NCBI GenBank assembly: GCA_023014485.1
Contig: JAJOZX010000922.1
Coordinates: 749,001 to 813,000, forward strand
Direction of reading: 5' to 3'
Source: Bathynomus jamesi
Lineage: Eukaryota > Arthropoda > Malacostraca > Isopoda > Cirolanidae
Length of the DNA: 64,000 nt
The position numbers and the translations under genes were made by a program. Below the pieces are notes generated by a model. That model saw only the letters and a list, made by a program, of their open reading frames with translations, was not told where the DNA came from and made no database searches. Below are positions 49,888 through 61,060 of the stretch, piece after piece. Each line of letters opens with the position of its first letter. Position 1 is the stretch's first letter.

Positions 49888-50396
49888 CACGGGATCCTTA
49901 ATTAAATGCGACATTAAGCCAAATATTATATAAAACCTTATTATTAATTGATGATGATAACGGATCGTACACGTAACATTTAACGTATATACTCAATATT
50001 AATTTTCGACATTATTTAATCAACTCGACAAACCTTTCGTTCCCTTTCGGAAATAGGCCCAAATTAGTTTAAATTTAATTAATGGAAAGGAGATGAGTTT
50101 AATTGAATTTAAGTGTAATACAATTATAAAGGTAAAGAGGATTTGTGGTCATTTGTGTGACGAAGATGAAGAGTACTCGGGAGATCCAACAGGTAATTAG
50201 AATTCTGTTTAAACATAATTAGAGTAGAATATCCAAAGGAAACGCTTCACAATTTACAATCCATTCTCTTATTCCGAAATACATGGAAGAGAAATAGGCC
50301 CGCATGAATAATGTTAAGTGTCATGCTCTATGCTTGTTAAATTTTTGTTAATGAAGGAATAGTGTATATATATAAATATATATATATATATACACA

Positions 50397-50778
50397 CAGG
50401 GTGAGTCAAAAGTCCAGAAACAGGAAATAATTGGAAATTATTACAATAATTTCCAGGGTGTTAGCTTGGTCGTCGTGGTCCAGTGGAGTGGCCTCCCCGA
50501 TCCCCCAACCTGACACTGCTGGACTTTTACTTCTGGGAACACCTCAAAGCCATTGTGTATGGTATGAAGATCCGGGACACAGACCACTTGAAGAAGCACA
50601 TTACAGAAGTTTGTGCTGCAATCCAACCCGATGTCCTGGAAAGAGTCCAAGTCGAATGAGGAAACAGAGTCCAGAAATGTCTGGAAGTGAAAGGAGAACA
50701 TATAGAGGACATCTTTTAACATTACTTTTAACACGTGTCTTTTTGCAATAAAAGTTTCCGGACTTTTGACTCACCCTG
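50397..50778 (+). mobile_element. Mariner-like remnant with transposase C-terminus
   Basis: Ends CAGGGTGAGTCAAAAGTCC / GGACTTTTGACTCACCCTG in TA-rich DNA. On the plus strand 50462-50660 reads LGRRGPVEWPPRSPNLTLLD and FYFWEHLKAIVYGMKIRDT: the third catalytic region (Asp kept) and tail of a DD41D-type transposase. All upstream coding sequence is gone. Confidence 0.85.
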
Positions 50779-50940
50779 TATATATGTATATGATGCACAC
50801 ATACAAACTAAGGGAGAAGCGAGTCCAAGGCTTTTCGTGTACTCAATAGTACACCTATTCAGGGAATGTAGGGCAAAGTCATCACTTATGTATTTTACGT
50901 TTTTAATTGTGAAATTACTAATATATATATATATATATAT

Positions 50941-51126
50941 GATGAATAAAACCACGAAGGAAACAGAATGGTGCTCAAGCGCTTTCGTCTAATGACATCC
51001 TCAGGAACACTTCCTGAGGATGTCATTAGACGAAAGCGCTTGAGCACCATTCTGTGTTTCCTTTCCTTCGTGGTTTTAGTCATCATAAATATTTTTCACG
51101 TGTTACTTTCGTGAAATAATTTTCAT
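50941..51126. repeat. Second palindrome of two hammerhead-like units
   Basis: Minus-strand unit (50941-51010) followed directly by the plus-strand unit (51008-51086) and the TTTTCACGTGTTACTTTCGTG end. Core motif intact in both arms. No RT is nearby, so it is a free-standing copy of the Penelope terminal unit in inverted arrangement. Confidence 0.82.
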
Positions 51127-51130
51127 ATAT

Positions 51131-51350
51131 ATAGTGGTTAGCGTCGCTGACTACGAAACTATCGGCCCCGGGTTCGAGACCTGACGGCAGCCGGCGCGCA
51201 GCAAAACCCAGCTGTTCATCCTTCCACACAATAAAGAAAGTGGTTGGTAGATAAATGGGTACCCTAGGTGGCCTAGTGGTTAAGACGCTGGGCTGCTGAT
51301 GGGGCGTGGTTCGGATTCCACGTTAAACTGTAGGTCTACTAAGGTGGAGT
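51131..51350 (+). repeat. Dimeric tRNA-derived SINE
   Basis: Two tRNA-like heads in a row: TAGTGGTTAGCGTCGCTGAC ... GGGTTCGAGACC (51131-51182) and GGCCTAGTGGTTAAGACGCT ... GGTTCGGATTCC (51270-51320). The second head plus AAACTGTAGGTCTA is the source sequence of the 18981-19735 array. Confidence 0.72.
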
Positions 51351-51940
51351 GAAAAGCTTGACCTTCGTCAGAATGAACAATTCGGGCGGAAGCTAACCAA
51401 AGGTTATATGGGTGCATCCAGAGAAGTATAATTGTTTCAGACATATTATGTATAAAAACTACTGACGTACGTTTAGAAAAAAACGAGTAAAGATAAATCG
51501 ACAGCTTATAAAAATAGGCTCCGATTTATATTTCTGTAAACTATAACACAAAAGTTTAGACACCATTTCAAATCAGTAACTCGTATGTAGAACTTACAGT
51601 ACGCTCGAATACATCACAAGGTTATGCAGTTATCATCACACTTTACTCTTATACACTTCCATGAAGAAGGAATATGTACTACATTCAATTTAACCCTTTA
51701 ACGACGGAATTTATTGTAGGGTTAAATTAAGAATGCGTGTATTTGAAACGTTGCAAATTTGCACCAGTCGTCCAAAAAGGGTTAGCGTTTAGCGTTTCAG
51801 GTTTGAGAACACCGATATTTTAATCCAGTATCAAACCAAGGATGGGTTCTTCAAGAGACTTTCGGAAGACCTGAGACAGAAGACTCGATGTGCACCACAA
51901 GTCTTCAGAAAGCTATAAGAAAATTTCCAAGCGTCTCGAC

Positions 51941-52711
51941 CAATGTTCCCTCTAATTTTTTTTAGTCCGCATGCGCAAGAAATTTTCGTCGTGCATACAT
52001 TTAGATTCATGGTGAAAAATTGTGCAAACTTTTCTGAGCGCTATTATCTTCAAAATTAAATATATATAAATATTAAATACTTAATAAATATTATTTCCCT
52101 AAGGTGATAGCTTCATCATTACGGTACTATTAAATGGATATTAAAAAACTGTTTACGATATTATATATTCTTAAAAAAGAAAACATTTTATCCATTCTAA
52201 AAATATGAATAAAATGAAAAATAGTAAAATAAAATTCAACAAAATAAAGAAATAAAATAAAAATAACATTAATTGAAAATGACTATTTAGTTATCATTTC
52301 TCAAAACAATTTTTAGCATTTAGCAATTTAAAATAGACTATCAAGATTAATACACGATTTTATCCATTCACAAAATAGGAATAAAATAAAAAAATAATAA
52401 AATTCAATAAAATAAAATATAATCAAAATAACATTCAATGAAAGTGCCTTTCATTTAAGTATCATTTAAGTATCCGTCACATCATTCAGGTAAATTTTAA
52501 TTCGCATGAGCATGTATGTCCAAATGATTTTCTTTCAAGCGGTTTCTTAATTTGTTCTTTATAGAATTCATTAAACTTAAATTTTGTAAATTACTTCATT
52601 TACTGTCGTGACTCATGATACGCTTGAGCCTGTGCGCATTTTATTTTGCTGTGTGCGCTGGTTTCACAACGCGTGTGCGCGCGCACACGCGCACACCTTA
52701 GAGGGAACATT
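51941..52711 (-). mobile_element. Non-autonomous hAT element, copy 2 (inverted)
   Basis: Reverse orientation of 49108-49887, highly similar; flanks share TCTCGAC. It interrupts the Tc1-like element. Confidence 0.86.
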
Positions 52712-52779
52712 CTCGACTTACTTATCACTACAATCCGGAACGTTATAAGGAAATGAAAACGGTTTGGTATTGTTTCATC

Positions 52780-53373
52780 CTTATGAAGATCAGGAACGCC
52801 ACCAAAAATTGCTTCCAGATGTCACGGAAAACCCCCAAACTTACTACAAGTACATCCAGTTGTCACTTGAAGCAACAGGTACCTCAGGAGATGTAGACAC
52901 CAACCGACCAGGAAAGTACCCCGGGGGTGGGGGGCGTTAGGCAGGAGACAGGGAGTGCTGGAACTCCCGTTTCTCCGGTCACTGTCCTCCTTAGATGATA
53001 TTTTCCGTGTCTCATCTACCTATGAACAGTCCAACATGCTCTCAAACACACTTCTCCCTCTATTCCTTACTACAAATACATGCATCTTAAACACTACACA
53101 TTCTTTTCAAAATTAAAAAAAATGGCAGTTTTTAACAGCCTCGGATACTTTGATTTCTGCTCTCTCCTTTTCTTTCTGTGGGCGGGGATAAATTTTGTGG
53201 GCGTTCGCCCTTGGTCCCTTTCTTCTGCATAAAAATACCATCTCGATGGATGGGAGAACACCGCATGAACCGTCTACACGAGAGGGTTACAAAGAAGAAA
53301 CCATTTCTGCGTCCTCATCATAAAGCTGTACGTTTTTAGAACGCCAAGGAACACCTCACTGATTCTCAAGGCA
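52780..53373 (+). pseudogene. Tc1-like transposase, N-terminal pieces
   Basis: At about 52800-52910 a frame reads ENPQTYYKYIQLSLEATGTS, matching the second HTH region of Tc1 transposases; at about 53262-53373 another reads MNRLHERVTKKKPFLRPHHK and AKEHLTDSQ, the segment before the first catalytic Asp. The stretch between (about 52915-53255) is foreign or degenerate. Confidence 0.6.
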
Positions 53374-53796
53374 GGGGCGTATCCATAGGGTTTTTTGGCT
53401 GCCCGGAACGCCCCCTCCTGCTCAAGGGATAAATCAAATGACAAATAATAAGAAAAATATTTTACAGATCAGTCTTCCCATCACCAGTGTTAATCACTAG
53501 TGTAGGCGCTTATGTGCAGACGTGATATTAGTTGTTACGAATTAATTTTGAGGTAAATATGCAGCAAATAGCCCCACCTCGACTTTTGGTACGAAAGTTA
53601 GTTATTAGAGGGTGTTTTCATGTGCTTTCCTCAGAAATGCCACTCATTTGTCCGCATTTAATTGAAAGTACGAAAAAAAAAAATCGTTTTTTTTTGTCGT
53701 TTTATTTTAAAGTAAACACGGGGCAAATGAATAGCATTTTTGAATAAAGCACATGAAAAAACACCCTAATAACTAAATTTCGCTACCGTTATTGCT

Positions 53797-54035
53797 ACCC
53801 TACCCTACCCTAACCTAACCTAAATGAAGATATTTCGAAAAAAAAAAAATCGTTAAACTAACGAAAATATCATGACAACCTAACCAATCGTCAAGGGTGT
53901 ACAGTTGACCTAACCAGGCATTCATTTGACCTAACCGGGCATTCAGTTGACCTAACTGGGCATTCAGTTGACCTAACTGGGCATTCAGTTGACCTAACCG
54001 GGCATTCAATTGACCTAACTTTGATATAGTGTACC
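53797..54035. repeat. CCTAA-type run and GGGCATTCAGTTGACCTAAC minisatellite
   Basis: CTACCCTACCCTAACCTAAC resembles arthropod telomeric (CCTAA)n. After a copy of the ACGAAAATATCATGACAACC arm, five 21-bp units of the Helitron minisatellite follow. Confidence 0.7.
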
Positions 54036-54559
54036 TAACCAATCATCATACTACCGAATGCTAACATAAAAAATTATGAACTCTAAGGTGGGGCTATTTT
54101 GCGGCGCTAACTGTAGGTATTGCTCACAGTAGGATTGGGAAAAATGTTTTCGCAGGAAAACGCTTATGAAAGCTAGATTAACACTTGCCGGAATGTGTGA
54201 CTTCGCTAGCCACGTGCCCTTGAAGAGAGATATTGAGCCCGTAAATTTGCACGGAAACAAACTCTTCTGCTTGATTTTTGGAAATTTGCGTTTACACACG
54301 AAAACGTCTCGGTCACTACGGAAATAAAGGGGCTGGGAACACTCTGGACAGTTTCGCGTACGGGGAACGACACCGTGTTCTTGAAAAATGTGAACCGCTC
54401 GTGAATCGTCTCCTAAAATTTTCAACACTTCAACGTAGCATGGTCACAACTTTCACAAATCTCACTACACATGTCTACGCGACAAAAATTAAAAAAGAAA
54501 TGTATCAAAGGCCGAGGTTTTTCCGTGACTAAACGGTCGGGAAAAAAAACTTAAGTTCT

Positions 54560-54690
54560 TTAAAATTCCTAATTAGCTGTCACTGGTTCATTAAGGCGTG
54601 GTTGTTTTTGAGTGTTTAATAGCTTTAAAATTCCTAATTAGCTGTCATTGGTTCATTAAGGCGTGGTTGTTTTTGAGTGTTTAATAGCCT
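54560..54690. repeat. 63-bp direct duplication
   Basis: TTAAAATTCCTAATTAGCTG through GGTTGTTTTTGAGTGTTTAATAGC-type sequence is present twice in a row, with one substitution (CACTGG/CATTGG). Confidence 0.85.
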
Positions 54691-54981
54691 ACTATTGGTT
54701 AAAAAAAGGTGCACTGTGATTGGTCGTCCACACATTTCCAGAAAATTGTCTGAGAGCGAGGATGTCTTATGCCTGCTGGCAGGTCGCGAATAAAAAAAAA
54801 TGGTTAACACTTAAAAAATCAATAACTTCGTTAATTTTGAATTGCGGGGAGTCTGGCTTTCAACAAATTTATTCTATTGCTGTATTCTACTGAATGCTAA
54901 CATAAAAAATTATGAACTCGAGGTGGGGCTATTTGCTGCATATTAACCAGTTTTGATTTATGTTCAACTTGGGGAAACCTC

Positions 54982-55445
54982 TGTTGGTTTACGTCGTCGT
55001 CGTCGGCCTAGGCAAGCTACGGCTTGGGACCGTAGCGCATCTATCCGGTATAGGTTAACCTGGATGATGTAGCCATAAGCACTGCCGCTAGTTAAGTGCC
55101 AACCAGTGATTATCTCACTAGCCGTATTGAGTCCGTTAGGCGAAACTGCGACAGTACCAAAGGTGGAAAATATAACCTTTGGTTTTCTATTATTTATTTG
55201 TAAAATGGACATGGTATTAGATTAAAATAAATATTTGAATATAAATAATTAACTGACAATTGTGATATATAATTAATTATGTTTACATACAATAAAATAA
55301 TATAGTATACATAAAATTAGTATTAATGTGGTTCACAATTGAATTATAATGGGGTAACTAATTTAAAATGAATTTATACTATTCCGAAATTCAAGACGGT
55401 AAAATTAACATTTATCTTGAAACTAAAATAAGAGTATTCACTACA
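54982..55445 (-). repeat. Gypsy 3' LTR
   Basis: 464 bp, TGTAGTGAATACTC... to ...GTAAACCAACA on the minus strand. Confidence 0.93.
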
Positions 55446-55468
55446 CACTCCCCCACCAGAGAGGAAGT

Positions 55469-57214
55469 TCAAAGAGTTCCGAACGACACAGATTTCCTCT
55501 GGACCTTTTTGGTAGCTACATGTACCTCACTTAAGGTTGATTCCAAAAACGCAGGCTTAAGACGATCGATAGAAACCTTGTCGACCTTGGAACCGCGCTG
55601 GATGAGAAATGATTTGCGCGTACGTCGGAGAACTTCATAGGGTCCGTCATATGGACATTGGAGAGGCCGTTTTGGGACAGGTACACGAACGAAAACGTGG
55701 GTGCAAGATTGGAGGGCTGGGGAAACAAAGATGTTCTGTTGGCTAGTCAATCGAGGGGGAACAGGCTGAAGGGACTGCATGTGAGAGGAAAGTGTTTGAG
55801 CGAATTCCGTAGGATCGCATGACTTATCCCCTGCAGTGAAGTAGCCACCTGGTAGCCGCAGTGTTGTTCCATAGACTAGTTCAGCCGCTGTAGTCTTCAG
55901 ATCACTCTTAAATGCAGAGCGAATACCAAGCAACACGAGTGGAAGCTTATCCATCCAATGGGAGTCTTCGTGACACATAAGGGATGACTTCAGCTGGCGA
56001 TGGAAGCGTTCGACGAGGCCGTTAGCTTGCGGATGATACGCACAGGTATGCGCATGTACTGTACCCAACAAGCTGGTAAACTTCTTCCAAAGCGAAGACT
56101 CAAATTGGCGACCTTGGTCAGTGATGACTTTTGTCGGCAATCCAAATCTTGATACCCATCCATGAAGAAAGGCTCTTGCAACAGTGTCCGCTTGGATATC
56201 AGGAAGTGGGATGGCTTCAGGCCATCTGGAAAAGCGGTCGAGACAGGTGAGCAGATAACGTTGGCCTTGAATCACTGGAAGAGGGCCAACAATGTCTACA
56301 TGAATTATTTCAAATCGCTGGGATGGGGGCGGAAATGCGTCAAAGGGGGACCTGGTGTGCCTTTGGACTTTGGCACGCTGGCAGGCAAGGCACGTTTTGG
56401 TCCAATGTTTGACATCCTTCCGCATCGAGGGCCAAACAAAGCGAGAGGTAACCAGGTGTTGCGAAGCACGGATACCAGGATGGGAGGGCTTATGAAGATC
56501 CGTGAAGACTGCTTGTCTGTGACATGGAGGGACATAAGGGCGAATAGCAGCTGTTGATACGTCGCAATAGAGGGGCACAGACAATCCTGGCATACTCATT
56601 TTCTTGAGGGAAAGTGAGTGAGTGGAGTCTTCTCTGAGCAGTTCTTGTAGTTCCGTATCCTTATCTTGATCCTGTGCAATAGCATTCCACAGTGTAGAGC
56701 TGAGGGTAACAGAAGTAATCTCTACTCTTGAAAGTGCATCCGCTGGAGTGTTCAAGACACCTTTGATGTGGCGGATATCTGTGGTAAATTGCGAGATATA
56801 ATCGAGTTGCCTGATGACTCTGGGAGAGTGGTTACAGCTGTTTTTATTGAAGACAGTGACCAAAGGTTTGTGGTCGGTAAAAACACAAAACTCTCGGCCT
56901 TCAAGGAAATGTTGAAAATGCTTCACGTTTAAGTAAATAGCAAGAAGTTCACGTCCGAAAGCACTATAACGCGTTTGGGCTGGCTGCAGCTTTTTCGAGT
57001 AAAACGCGATGGGTGTTTGTTGACCGTTAATGGTTTGTTCCAACACTCCACCGATCGCAACATCTGATGCATCGACCGTCAGAGTTAGGGGGGCATCACT
57101 GATAGGAAATGACAAAGACAATGCACTATTGATAGCATTTTTGGCATTGTCGAACGCCTGTAAACTATCGCTACACCATACCAATTTCGTTACCTTGCGT
57201 TTGTGTGTGATCAT
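55469..57214 (-). CDS. Gypsy pol, RNase H and integrase part
   Basis: 581 residues, open. RNase H starts at about residue 40 ([16 protein letters not shown]; further on VFTDHKPL and [16 protein letters not shown]). The integrase has an H2C2 finger ([11 protein letters not shown] ... CLACQRAK), then the catalytic core: [13 protein letters not shown] with the first Asp, [11 protein letters not shown] with the second, and [14 protein letters not shown] with the Glu. The C-terminus includes a VFVRVP...GPYEVLRR module typical of Gypsy integrases. The frame is displaced relative to the RT frame upstream; a one-base change near 57260 separates them. No chromodomain is seen. Confidence 0.9.
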   Translation of the reverse strand: MITHKRKVTKLVWCSDSLQAFDNAKNAINSALSLSFPISDAPLTLTVDASDVAIGGVLEQTINGQQTPIAFYSKKLQPAQTRYSAFGRELLAIYLNVKHFQHFLEGREFCVFTDHKPLVTVFNKNSCNHSPRVIRQLDYISQFTTDIRHIKGVLNTPADALSRVEITSVTLSSTLWNAIAQDQDKDTELQELLREDSTHSLSLKKMSMPGLSVPLYCDVSTAAIRPYVPPCHRQAVFTDLHKPSHPGIRASQHLVTSRFVWPSMRKDVKHWTKTCLACQRAKVQRHTRSPFDAFPPPSQRFEIIHVDIVGPLPVIQGQRYLLTCLDRFSRWPEAIPLPDIQADTVARAFLHGWVSRFGLPTKVITDQGRQFESSLWKKFTSLLGTVHAHTCAYHPQANGLVERFHRQLKSSLMCHEDSHWMDKLPLVLLGIRSAFKSDLKTTAAELVYGTTLRLPGGYFTAGDKSCDPTEFAQTLSSHMQSLQPVPPRLTSQQNIFVSPALQSCTHVFVRVPVPKRPLQCPYDGPYEVLRRTRKSFLIQRGSKVDKVSIDRLKPAFLESTLSEVHVATKKVQRKSVSFGTL

Positions 57215-58296
57215 AGCGTGTAGAGGAGCAAGAACACTGGCACAGTTTTTAATGAACTTGTGGTATAATTTACCAAACCTAGAAACCGACGTAACTCACG
57301 CTGATTACTTGGCATAGGGTAATTTTTTATCACTTCACACTTGTCCTGAAGGGGGGTAATTCCGTGCTGCGAAATCGTGTGACCAAGAAATTCCAAGGTT
57401 GGCTGTGCAAACACACACTTAGATGCATTAATAGTAACACCGTATTGTTCTAAGCGTTGAAAGAGGAGTGAAAGATGTTCCTTATGTTCCTCTTCTGTTG
57501 AGCTGGCCACAAGCAAATCATCGATGTAGGCATAAACAAAGTCTAAGCCTCTGCTGACCTCATCTATAAACCTCTGAAAGGTTTGCGCAGCATTCCGTAG
57601 CCCGAACGGCATCATCAAAAATTCGAATAACCCAAATGGTGTACAAACTGCAGTCTTGGGAATATCCGAAGGCTCTACGGGAATGTGGTGGAAAGCCTTA
57701 ACGAGATCTATTTTACTGAAGATAGATTTGCCGTGGAGAAGAGAAGTAAAGTCTTGGACATTTGGTACCGGATATCGGTCCGGGATGGTTGTCGAATTCA
57801 AAAACCGGTAATCCCCACATGGTCTCCAGTCTCCTGACTTCTTCTGGACCAGGTGTAGGGGAGAGGACCAACTGCTTTTGGAAGGTCTTATTATCCCAAG
57901 ATCTATCATAAGCTGGAATTCCGATTTGGCAGCTTTCAGTTTGTCCGGGGCAAGACGTCTGGGTTTTGCAAACACAGGGGGACCTTTTGTTGTAATGTGA
58001 TGGGTAATGGTGTGCTTAATGGTATCACCCATCTGCATCGGTTGAAGAATTCCTGGATATCGCTGGAAAAGGCACTGGTACATGGAATTAGGGGGAACGA
58101 GGGAAAGTGCAGAGTTCGAGGCGTCCGGAAGGGCAACCTGTTTGGCAAGAACAGAAAGCAGTGTGGCCTGGTCGCATAAGCGTCGCTTGTCAAGATCCAC
58201 CAGGAGTTTGAAATGCTGGAGGAAGTCAGCGCCGATTATGGGATGCCGCACTTGAGCACAGATGAAAATCCACTTGAAGGATCGGTGAAGGCCCAA
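57211..58296 (-). CDS. Gypsy pol, reverse transcriptase part
   Basis: 361 residues. RT motifs in order: [49 protein letters not shown] (motif A Asp), [20 protein letters not shown] (motif B), and [13 protein letters not shown] with YIDD intact (motif C), then [13 protein letters not shown]. The N-terminal residues ([17 protein letters not shown]) are the end of the protease domain. The frame drifts off after GLVNY, where the RNase H part continues in another frame. Confidence 0.9.
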   Translation of the reverse strand: MGLHRSFKWIFICAQVRHPIIGADFLQHFKLLVDLDKRRLCDQATLLSVLAKQVALPDASNSALSLVPPNSMYQCLFQRYPGILQPMQMGDTIKHTITHHITTKGPPVFAKPRRLAPDKLKAAKSEFQLMIDLGIIRPSKSSWSSPLHLVQKKSGDWRPCGDYRFLNSTTIPDRYPVPNVQDFTSLLHGKSIFSKIDLVKAFHHIPVEPSDIPKTAVCTPFGLFEFLMMPFGLRNAAQTFQRFIDEVSRGLDFVYAYIDDLLVASSTEEEHKEHLSLLFQRLEQYGVTINASKCVFAQPTLEFLGHTISQHGITPLQDKCEVIKNYPMPSNQRELRRFLGLVNYTTSSLKTVPVFLLLYTL

Positions 58297-58342
58297 GTTT
58301 AGTTCACGCGACTGAGTACCGTACGTGGGTATGCGTGAACCG

Positions 58343-58546
58343 TTAGCAGCGTATAGAGGCGGAGATTCCGAGTGCGTATGACCAGATTTTTTGAGGGATT
58401 ACACTGACTGACGCTCCGGTATCAACCAAGAAATTGACACCAGAGTTCCTGTCCTTTATGAATAACAGGTTGGCAGTGCGAGTACTAGACGCCATTAGGA
58501 CTCGCTGCTGGGGTTTTCCGACGAAAAATTGCAAGGGGAGATGCAC
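58343..58546 (-). CDS. Gypsy aspartic protease fragment
   Basis: 67 residues with [20 protein letters not shown], i.e. the DTGA active site, and VSVIPQ. It overlaps the end of gag by 52 bases in a different frame, an arrangement suited to frameshift expression. The downstream half of the domain is in the 57211-58296 frame, so a frame change near 58380 breaks it. Confidence 0.8.
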   Translation of the reverse strand: MHLPLQFFVGKPQQRVLMASSTRTANLLFIKDRNSGVNFLVDTGASVSVIPQKIWSYALGISASIRC

Positions 58547-59295
58547 TTCCTAGCCTTCTTTCCAAATTTCGAGTGGTAGAAACAGATCTTCCCGGAACTC
58601 GAACGATGCCTCTTCGTAAATCTTGACCGAGAATGGCTTCTTTGCCGTTGATTTTGTAGCAGAGAACAAACGTGGTTGAGTCGTTGACTTAACTCTTTCA
58701 CTTTCAACTCCAGTTCCGATTGTGTGTTCACGTTGTTGACCGGAGCTGTGTCAATCTCCACTACTTTGTCGGCAGTGTCTGCTAGTTTATCAACTGGAGT
58801 AGCAGGATCCATAGTGGCCAAGACACGCTGAGCTGATGGAGGAAGTTTCTGCAAGAACAACTGGCTAAAGATGTCCTTATCGAAGGTTTGTGCGCATTCG
58901 CCTAGAGCGCACTGCATAGCCCTCAGCATTTGAGTGGGCTTACGGTCTCCAAGTTCTTCTTTTGAGATTAACTGATGTAGTTTCTCACGCTCGGAGACAG
59001 TGGTGCGGCACAGGATGGCAGACTTCAGATCGTTGTATGGGTCCTCACTCGTGGAAGTAGATACGATGACGTCACGGACTTCAGAGATGATGCTCGCTGG
59101 TAGAGAGGACAAAACATGATCGTATTTCGTCCTGCTAGCGGTGATCCTTCCCAAGTTGAATTGTGATTCCACTTGGTGGAACCAAATAAATGGATCACCC
59201 GGCCAGAAGACGGGGAGCTTTACGCTCAAGGGAGATGGCACCAGCGTCGTCAGGCATCTTCTCCTATGCTTGCTAACGTACAAGCAAGACGACAA
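58495..59295 (-). CDS. Gypsy gag
   Basis: 266 residues. After a short basic leader, the core PVFWPGDPFIWFHQVESQFN, LSSLPASIISEVRDVI, KPTQMLRAMQCALGECA and FLQKLPPSAQRVLATM matches the retrotransposon gag family common in arthropod Gypsy elements. Near the C-terminus [21 protein letters not shown] forms a C-x2-H...C-x3-C metal-binding site instead of a classical zinc knuckle. No break. Confidence 0.87.
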   Translation of the reverse strand: MSSCLYVSKHRRRCLTTLVPSPLSVKLPVFWPGDPFIWFHQVESQFNLGRITASRTKYDHVLSSLPASIISEVRDVIVSTSTSEDPYNDLKSAILCRTTVSEREKLHQLISKEELGDRKPTQMLRAMQCALGECAQTFDKDIFSQLFLQKLPPSAQRVLATMDPATPVDKLADTADKVVEIDTAPVNNVNTQSELELKVKELSQRLNHVCSLLQNQRQRSHSRSRFTKRHRSSSGKICFYHSKFGKKARKCISPCNFSSENPSSES

Positions 59296-59364
59296 GTTCC
59301 CAACGAAGGAGTGGAGGTTGAGACGAGCGCAGGCACAGAGCGCACGGGCAGGGGTGAGGGGCAG

Positions 59365-59518
59365 AGGGCACGAGCGACATTACAGTCTGGTCCTAGTCGC
59401 TCGGGTGAAGGGGGTGATGGGCACGAACGACATTACAGTCTGGTCCTAGTCGCTCGGGTGAAGGGGGTGATGGGCACGAACGACATTACAGTCTAGTCCT
59501 AGTCGTTCGGGTAAAAGG
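59365..59518. repeat. Three 53-bp direct repeats in the Gypsy leader
   Basis: CACGAACGACATTACAGTCT and GGTCCTAGTCGCTCGGGTGA belong to a 53-bp unit at 59368, 59421 and 59474, with GAGCGAC/GTCGCTC inverted ends inside each unit. It lies between the primer binding site and gag. Confidence 0.85.
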
Positions 59519-59545
59519 GGGGAATCCAACTCCGGAGTCACCAAT

Positions 59546-60009
59546 TGTTGGTTTACGTCGTCGTCGTCGGCCTAGGCAAGCTACGGCTTGGGACCGTAGC
59601 GCATCTATCCGGTATAGGTTAACCTGGATGATGTAGCCATAAGCACTGCCGCTAGTTAAGTGCCAACCAGTGATTATCTCACTAGCCGTATTGAGTCCGT
59701 TAGGCGAAACTGCGACAGTACCAAAGGTGGAAAATATAACCTTTGGTTTTCTATTATTTATTTGTAAAATGGACATGGTATTAGATTAAAATAAATATTT
59801 GAATATAAATAATTAACTGACAATTGTGATATATAATTAATTATGTTTACATACAATAAAATAATATAGTATACATAAAATTAGTATTAATGTGGTTCAC
59901 AATTGAATTATAATGGGGTAACTAATTTAAAATGAATTTATACTATTCCGAAATTCAAGACGGTAAAATTAACATTTATCTTGAAACTAAAATAAGAGTA
60001 TTCACTACA
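59546..60009 (-). repeat. Gypsy 5' LTR
   Basis: 464 bp, by eye identical to the 3' LTR. Confidence 0.93.
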
Positions 60010-60042
60010 CCTCCTTCCTACAATCCTGGATACGCCCCTGCA

Positions 60043-60219
60043 AGGGCTCATGAACAAGATTCTTTGGACTAATGAAGCGAATTTTTCAGCTACAATCGAA
60101 AGGGATTTGTATTATAGGAAGAAGGATAAAGCATTTAGTAAAATAAATGCTATCTTGACAGTAAAGCACAGTAGCAACTCTATCATGCTTTCGGGTTTGC
60201 GCATCATCTGCACGTACAG
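60043..60219 (+). pseudogene. Tc1-like transposase, first catalytic region
   Basis: MNKILWTNEANFSATIERDL and VKHSSNSIMLSG match the W-(S/T)-(D/N)-E and K-H-G-G-x-S-I-M-V blocks of Tc1 transposases; the catalytic Asp is replaced by Asn (WTNE). It continues the frame that ends at 53373. Confidence 0.7.
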
Positions 60220-60634
60220 TAGGGTGGAGTGAAATTTTTTTTTTTTTAATTTCAAAATGCTTGTGGTCAGGAAAGTTGCGTATTTATGTGAAACATACTG
60301 TGTGAAATTTTTGTAATCGTACGGATATAATTAAATTGTGCACACTGAACTCAAAGTTTTTAAAAATTGGCAAAATTACTAAAATTTCGCGTTTTTTAAA
60401 TTAAATTACAAAATTACAAAAATTTCACACAGTACGTGTCCAAAAAAAATAAAAATAAAAATGGCGAAATTTTAGTAATTTTGCCAATTTTTAAAAACTT
60501 TGAGCTCAGTGTGCACAATTTAATTATAGCCGTACGATTACAAAAATTTTACACAGTACGTTACACATAAATACGCAACTTTCCCGACCCCAAGCATTTT
60601 GAAATTAAAAAAAAAAAAATTTCACTCCACCCTA
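60220..60634. mobile_element. Foldback MITE (415 bp)
   Basis: TAGGGTGGAGTGAAATTTTT and its complement at the ends, with inverted similarity over almost the whole length (arms about 190 bp). Flanked by 8-bp near-duplicates ACGTACAG (60212-60219) and ACGTGCAG (60635-60642). Confidence 0.82.
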
Positions 60635-60642
60635 ACGTGCAG

Positions 60643-61060
60643 GCAGTTTGGTTCAAATTGATGAAGCAATGAATTCAGCAAATATCGGTAGATTTGAGTA
60701 AAAACCTTCTGCATTCAGTGAGGACGCTGAAGATGTGTGGTTGGATATACCAACAAGATAATGATCCGAAGCATACATTCATAATTAGAGTAAAATGATT
60801 GGATCAGACGAAATTCGAAGTTTTGAAGTGGCTCTTATAGTCCTCAGACCTTAGTATCATCAAACAGATTTACGAAGAACTTAAACGAGTGGACTATGCA
60901 AGATATCCGAAGAATTTTACCGAATTGGAGGCATTTTGTCGCGGTTACCGAAGAAACGAATCCAGAAGATGGTACAAGAATAGAGGAAGCGTCTGCTTCA
61001 GATAATCGCAGCAAAAGCAGATTCTACGAATTTCTCATCTGAGAGGTGCTTAAACTTTTG
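60643..61060 (+). pseudogene. Tc1-like transposase, C-terminal part
   Basis: Readable in changing frames: QQDNDPKHTF (second catalytic Asp), EVLKWLL.SSDLSIIKQIYE where SPDLNPIE would be expected (third acid not conserved), and FTELEAFCRG. Stops and frame changes throughout. Confidence 0.68.

Larger units (their letters stand above)
53559..54949. repeat. Inverted repeats around a palindromic, minisatellite-bearing interior
   Basis: TATGCAGCAAATAGCCCCAC at 53559 is mirrored at 54930-54949. Inside are another short palindrome (ATTAGAGGGTGTTTTCATGTG / CACATGAAAAAACACCCTAAT), a CCCTA/CCTAA run at 53797-53822, and the minisatellite at 53900-54010. Confidence 0.65.
54982..60009 (-). mobile_element. 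Gypsy-type LTR retrotransposon
   Basis: 5,028 bp with 464-bp LTRs (54982-55445 and 59546-60009) that look identical, TG...CA ends on the minus strand, and a 4-bp duplication CCTC (54978-54981 and 60010-60013). Primer binding site at 59530-59543, two bases after the 5' LTR; purine tract at 55446-55464 (CCTCTCTGGTGGGGGAGTG on the minus strand). Order gag, protease, RT, RNase H, integrase, as in Gypsy/Ty3. Two or more frame changes in pol. Confidence 0.95.
53374..60042. mobile_element. Composite element with CAGGGGCGTATCC ends
   Basis: CAGGGGCGTATCCA at 53374 is inverted at 60030-60042 (TGGATACGCCCCTG). CAAGG lies on both outer sides (53369-53373 and 60043-60047), and the Tc1-like frame continues across it. 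Without the Gypsy it is about 1.64 kb and has no gene. The ends recall hAT, but the 5-bp duplication does not fit, so the class is left open. Confidence 0.65.

Noticed and set aside
53797..53822. Interstitial telomere
   Set aside because: Only a few CCCTA/CCTAA units, irregular; more likely part of the minisatellite-bearing repeat.
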